DNA from: Salinigranum salinum
GTDB lineage: Archaea; Halobacteriota; Halobacteria; Halobacteriales; Haloferacaceae
DNA length: 64,000 bases
Assembly (NCBI RefSeq): GCF_009176545.1
Contig: NZ_VTOJ01000002.1
Coordinates: forward strand, 1,488,001-1,552,000
Reading direction: 5' to 3'
Numbering within the stretch: position 1 is the stretch's first letter; every line of letters begins with the position of its first letter. The position numbers and the translations under genes were made by a program. Of this stretch, positions 60,766-64,000 are shown piece after piece. The notes beneath the pieces are model-generated. The model had not been told where the DNA came from and searched no databases. It saw only the letters and a program-made list of their open reading frames with translations.

Positions 60766-61685
60766 AGGGCGACTTCGAGCGGTACCTGGCGGCGAAGGCG
60801 ACCGTCGACGACCGCGCGCTCGACCGCCGGGTGCTCGAGCGCGCCCGCGAGGGTCTCAACGCGGAGTCGACGCCGCGGGTCCTCGAAGCCGGGGCGGGGA
60901 CGGGCGCGTTCCTCCGGCGCGTGCTCGGCTGGGAGGCGGTCCCCGACTGTACCTACGTCGCCGTCGACACCGACCCCGCGCTCCTCGCGACAGCCCGCGA
61001 CCGGGTCGTCTCCCGCGCACGAGACGAAGGGTTCGAGGCGTCCGTCGTCGACCCCGGCCCCGAGGAGACGGACGTCGACCGCTCGCTCGAGCGGACCGAG
61101 GCGACCACCGTCGCGGCACTCAGCCTGCGCGGTCCCGCCCGGATCGACGTCCGACTCGTGGCCGGCGACGCGGTGGCGGTCGCCGAGGCCGGGGAGTGGG
61201 ACTGGCTCGTCGCGCAGGCGTTCGTCGACCTGCTCACCCCCGACGCGGTCGGTCGCCTCGTCTCGGGCGTTCGCCGTGGTGGCGGCGTCTACTTTCCCAT
61301 CACGTTCGACGGCGGCACCGCGTTCGTCCCCGAACATCCCGCGGACGCGCCGGTGCTCGACGCGTACCACGCGACGATGGCGGACCCCCCCGACAGGCTC
61401 GGCGCGACTGCCGGCCGGCGACTGCTCGCGCTACTCCCCGAACGCGGGATCGAACTCGACGCGGTCGGCGGGTCGGACTGGGTGGTCACACCGCACGACG
61501 GCGCGTATCCGGCCGACGAGGACTACTTCCTGGAGGTCGTCGTCGACACGGTCGCCGACGCGGTCCGCGGGCGCGTCGCGTCGGAGACGGTCGAGTCGTG
61601 GCTCGACGCCAGACAGGGAGAACGAGCCGAGAGACAGCTGCGGTTCGTCGCGCGGAACCTCGACCTCTACGGACACCGCGCGTAG
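60762..61685 (+). CDS. SAM-dependent methyltransferase
   Basis: A 307-residue protein. Motif I PRVLEAGAGTGAFLRRVLG is followed by VAVDTDPALLATARDRV. VRLVAGDAVAVAEAGEWDW, VAQAFVDLLTPDAVGRLVSG and YFPITFDGGTAFVPEHPADA are distinct, so it is a separate subfamily from the other methyltransferase of the window. ATG overlaps the glycosyltransferase stop (ATGA) and GGTGGGGGAG upstream may act as SD. The combination PTPS-GT4-methyltransferase recurs in haloarchaea, to my recollection; the pathway is unknown. Confidence 0.85.
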   Translation: MKGDFERYLAAKATVDDRALDRRVLERAREGLNAESTPRVLEAGAGTGAFLRRVLGWEAVPDCTYVAVDTDPALLATARDRVVSRARDEGFEASVVDPGPEETDVDRSLERTEATTVAALSLRGPARIDVRLVAGDAVAVAEAGEWDWLVAQAFVDLLTPDAVGRLVSGVRRGGGVYFPITFDGGTAFVPEHPADAPVLDAYHATMADPPDRLGATAGRRLLALLPERGIELDAVGGSDWVVTPHDGAYPADEDYFLEVVVDTVADAVRGRVASETVESWLDARQGERAERQLRFVARNLDLYGHRA

Positions 61686-61725
61686 GAACGCGGCGGACAC
61701 CGCGCCCGTGAGCGGGAGGGACGGA

Positions 61726-62145
61726 TCAGTCCTCGGTAGTGGTTCGGTCGATGTCGACCTCGCCCTCGTGGATGCGGGCGCCGTCCTGGGTGACCTGTCG
61801 CGCGAGGACGGCGCATTTGATCCGCATCGGGCTGATGTCGACGCCGAGCATCTCCGTGACGTCGTCGGTGTCGAGCGCCTCGAGTTCGTCGAGCGTCATC
61901 CCCTGGAGTCGGGAGGTGAGCATCGACGCCGACGCCTGCGAGATGGCGCAGCCGTCGCCGCTGAACGCGGCGTACTCGATGGTCTCGCCGTCGTCTTCGA
62001 GCCGCACGTCGACGCGGATGGTGTCGCCACAGGAGGGGTTCTCACCCTCGTGGGTGAACGTCGGATCCTCGAGTTCCCCGTAGTTCCGGGGGTTCTTGTA
62101 GTGGTCGAGGATCTGCTGTCGGTACATATCCGAACCCATGCCCAT
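61726..62145 (-). CDS. sufU: Fe-S cluster assembly scaffold SufU/IscU-like
   Basis: A 139-residue SufU-type scaffold or sulfur-transfer protein. Cys39 (ENPSCGDTIRVDV), Cys66 (FSGDGCAISQAS) and Cys111 (MRIKCAVLA), together with Asp41, form the zinc/Fe-S site. MYRQQILDHYKNPRNYGELE is the typical start. It works with SufS in iron-sulfur assembly. The ATG at 62145 (MGMGSDMY) is chosen; 62139 is also possible. The gene is convergent with the methyltransferase, 40 bp away. Confidence 0.9.
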   Translation of the reverse strand: MGMGSDMYRQQILDHYKNPRNYGELEDPTFTHEGENPSCGDTIRVDVRLEDDGETIEYAAFSGDGCAISQASASMLTSRLQGMTLDELEALDTDDVTEMLGVDISPMRIKCAVLARQVTQDGARIHEGEVDIDRTTTED

Positions 62146-62230
62146 TGTGGCTCGAGATACGGCTGAACGCTGTAAAACAGTTCCGCCACGACCCGCCGAC
62201 GAACCGCTCACGTGCCGTGCACGACTCACG

Positions 62231-62320
62231 GCGCGCAGTGAGCACGGATCCAGACACGAGTCGCGCAGTGAGTACGGATCCAGACACGAGTCGCGCAGTG
62301 AGCATCGATTCACACACGAG
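62231..62320. repeat. Three tandem 30-bp repeats
   Basis: Three contiguous 30-bp units (62231-62260, 62261-62290, 62291-62320). The first two differ at two positions (G/T at the first base, C/T in the middle); the third is more diverged. All share CGCGCAGTGAG and end ACACGAG. They fill half of the 208-bp divergent gap between sufU and the F420/NADP-type reductase. No spacer sequence lies between units, so this is not a CRISPR array. Confidence 0.88.
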
Positions 62321-62353
62321 TTATGCACCGTGATCACGTCCGTATCCACGGAG

Positions 62354-62980
62354 ATGCAGATCGGTATCATCGGTGCCGGCAACATCGGGCGAACCGTCGC
62401 GGCACACGCGGTCGACAACGGCCACACCGTCGTCGTCAGCAACTCGCGCGGGCCGGCGTCGCTCGCCGACCTCGTGGAGACGCTCGGACCGAACGCACGG
62501 GCGGGCACCGTCGCGGAGGCGGCCGCGTTCGGCGAGATCGTCCTCGAAGCGATCCCGTACGGCGCGTACGAGAGCCTCCCGGCCGACGAACTCGCCGGGA
62601 CGATCGTCGTGAGCGCGGCCAACTACTACCCGGAGCGCGACGGCGAGATCGATCTCGCGGGCGGGACGCAGACGGGGCTGATCGCCGACCACCTCGCCGA
62701 GTCGCGCGTGGTGAAGGCGTTCAACACGATGTACTACGAGACGCTCCGCGAGGAGGCGCGACCGGACGCCCCGCTCAAAGAGCGGCTGGTGCTCTTCCTC
62801 GCGGGCGACGACGACGAGGCGAAGTCGACGGTGAGCGAGTTCATCGAGGAGATCGGCTTCGCCCCCGTCGACGTCGGGTCGCTCCGCGACGGCGCGGTGA
62901 TGGAGCCCGGATCCCCCATCTACAACGAGCCGATGACGCCCGCGGAGGCACGGGCGGCGCTCGAACGGCTCCAAGAGTAA
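62354..62980 (+). CDS. NADPH-dependent F420 reductase-like protein
   Basis: A 208-residue Rossmann protein of the NADP/F420 oxidoreductase family (COG2085). MQIGIIGAGNIGRTVAAHAV binds NADP(H), with VVVSNSRGPASL placing an Arg for the 2'-phosphate. VVKAFNTMYYETL, LFLAGDDDEAKSTVSEFI and FAPVDVGSLRDGAVMEPGS match the family's substrate side. It may use F420 or another hydride acceptor; short forms are often annotated as NADPH-dependent reductases. Start ATG 62354 is set by the glycine motif. Confidence 0.85.
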   Translation: MQIGIIGAGNIGRTVAAHAVDNGHTVVVSNSRGPASLADLVETLGPNARAGTVAEAAAFGEIVLEAIPYGAYESLPADELAGTIVVSAANYYPERDGEIDLAGGTQTGLIADHLAESRVVKAFNTMYYETLREEARPDAPLKERLVLFLAGDDDEAKSTVSEFIEEIGFAPVDVGSLRDGAVMEPGSPIYNEPMTPAEARAALERLQE

Positions 62981-63084
62981 CGACGCAGGGCGGACGCCGG
63001 GGACTCCCGACCGGAACCACGCGCCGCGGCCCGGGCCACGCCTCAGTCCAAACAGCCAAGGAGTCGCCCCACGCAGAGAGATCG

Positions 63085-64000
63085 ATGACCGACGGGGACG
63101 TGTCGGACCGCGTGGCACGGATCGAACCGCAACAGATCCGTCGTCTGTTCGACCTCGCGAGCGAACACGACGGCGACGATCTGGTGCATCTCGAACTGGG
63201 GGAGCCGGACTTCCCCACGCCCGACCACGTCGTCGAGGCGGCCGTGACGGCCGCACGCGACGGCCGGACCAACTACACGCCGAACGCGGGGATCGACCCG
63301 CTCAGGCGGGCCATCGCCGACCGGCTGCGGGCCCGTGACGTCGACGCCGACGCCGACCGCGTGGTCGTGACGACCGGCGGCGTCGAGGCGCTCTACCTGA
63401 CGCTGCTGACGGTGACGGACCCCGGAGACGAGGTGGTCGTGCCGACGCCGGCCTGGCCGAACCCGCTCTCGGGGGCACGGCTCGCGAACGCGGTTCCCGT
63501 CGAGGTTCCGCTCGACCCGGCTGACGGCTTCGCCTTCGACGCCGACCGGATCGTCGACGCGATCGACGAGCGGACCGGGGCCGTCGTGCTGACCTCGCCG
63601 TCGAACCCGACCGGCCGGGTGTTCGACGTGACGGAGATGGAGCGCGTCGTCGCCGCCGCCGCGGCCCACGACGCCTACGTCGTCGCCGACGAGGTGTACC
63701 ACGAACTCGTATACGACCACGCCCAGCCGCGGCTCGCGGCCGTCACGGACCACCCCGAACGGGTCGTGACCGTCGACTCCTGCTCGAAGACCTATTCGAT
63801 GACGGGGTGGCGCGTCGGCTGGCTCAGCGGGCCGGAGCCGGTCACGGCGGCGGTGACGAGGATCCACGAGAGCACGACTTCGTGCGTGAACACCCCCGCC
63901 CAGTACGCCGCGCTCGCCGCGCTCACGGGGCCCGACGGCCCGGTTCGGGAGATGAAGGCGGCCTTCGAACGCCGGCGTGACCTGGTCGTCGACCGGCTCC
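63085..64000 (+). CDS. PLP-dependent class I/II aminotransferase (3' end beyond window)
   Basis: The first 305 codons of an aminotransferase of the aspartate/aromatic family. PQQIRRLFDLASEHDGDDLV is followed by LELGEPDFPTPDHVVEAAVT, then NYTPNAGIDPLRRAIADRL, TTGGVEALYLTLL and TSPSNPTGRVFDVTEM. The PLP Lys lies in DSCSKTYSMTGWRVGWL. The remaining C-terminal domain lies past 64000. The specific amino acid is unclear. Clear start ATG 63085 gives MTDGDVSDRVARIEP. Confidence 0.88.
   Translation, partial: MTDGDVSDRVARIEPQQIRRLFDLASEHDGDDLVHLELGEPDFPTPDHVVEAAVTAARDGRTNYTPNAGIDPLRRAIADRLRARDVDADADRVVVTTGGVEALYLTLLTVTDPGDEVVVPTPAWPNPLSGARLANAVPVEVPLDPADGFAFDADRIVDAIDERTGAVVLTSPSNPTGRVFDVTEMERVVAAAAAHDAYVVADEVYHELVYDHAQPRLAAVTDHPERVVTVDSCSKTYSMTGWRVGWLSGPEPVTAAVTRIHESTTSCVNTPAQYAALAALTGPDGPVREMKAAFERRRDLVVDRL

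Noticed and set aside
62231..62320. CRISPR-like array
   Set aside because: The 30-bp units are directly joined with no spacers, and no cas genes are present.

Overview
The window is chromosomal DNA from an extremely halophilic archaeon (class Halobacteria). The evidence is the high GC content, the very acidic proteins, TATA boxes about 25-28 nt upstream of many start codons (leaderless transcripts), four PGF-CTERM surface anchors, an S-layer glycoprotein, archaeal DnaG primase, MptA, an archaeal dodecin and several protein families that I know only from haloarchaea. The gene set fits the Haloferacales group, but I cannot name the genus. I see no insertion sequence, prophage, CRISPR array, rRNA or replication origin.

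1-6 kb holds housekeeping and metabolic genes: an Eis-like acetyltransferase, a lipoprotein, a cation/Ca2+ antiporter, an AhpD-like protein, a DUF3604 protein and an SUI1-family factor. 6-20.3 kb is a cell-surface island of seven exported proteins. It holds an S-layer-like protein, a coiled-coil secreted protein, two homologous S-layer glycoproteins in tandem, a helical lipoprotein, a surface-anchored BtuF-like binding protein and a protein with five tandem domains. Four of the seven end in PGF-CTERM signals. A tRNA-Ile(GAU) gene follows.

20.7-36.6 kb is ordinary metabolism and regulation: FxsA, an SDR enzyme, a DUF255 thioredoxin-fold protein, a TrmB-like regulator, MptA (pterin synthesis), two flavoprotein oxidoreductases, dodecin, homoserine kinase, a ketopantoate reductase-like protein, PdxS (vitamin B6) and a DUF1405 membrane protein. 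36.9-50.2 kb holds an enolase-like protein, a disrupted membrane-protein gene, an HFX_2341-family regulator, a gene-poor stretch (40.2-40.9 kb), a DUF3311/sodium:solute symporter pair, a sugar-phosphate isomerase-like protein, DnaG, a DUF92/GNAT pair and a cis-prenyltransferase-like protein that lacks the catalytic motif.

50.4-53.9 kb is a compact set of three SnoaL/NTF2-fold proteins, a SAM methyltransferase and a FilR1-type regulator, with a strong palindromic operator candidate between the regulator and the SnoaL-methyltransferase operon. 54.2-64 kb holds UppS, a DUF5778 protein and a tightly overlapping siroheme/haem operon (fused AhbA-AhbB, SirC, HemA). A PTPS-glycosyltransferase-methyltransferase operon, SufU, an F420/NADP-type reductase and an aminotransferase cut by the right edge complete the window.

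The most noteworthy signals are the tandem S-layer paralogues with long leaders, the FilR1/SnoaL/methyltransferase module with its operator, the catalytically incomplete cis-prenyltransferase paralogue, the disrupted membrane gene, and three unrelated intergenic tandem-repeat arrays (24 bp x5, 41 bp x2.6, 30 bp x3). All database-family names come from recognising motifs by eye; no search was run.
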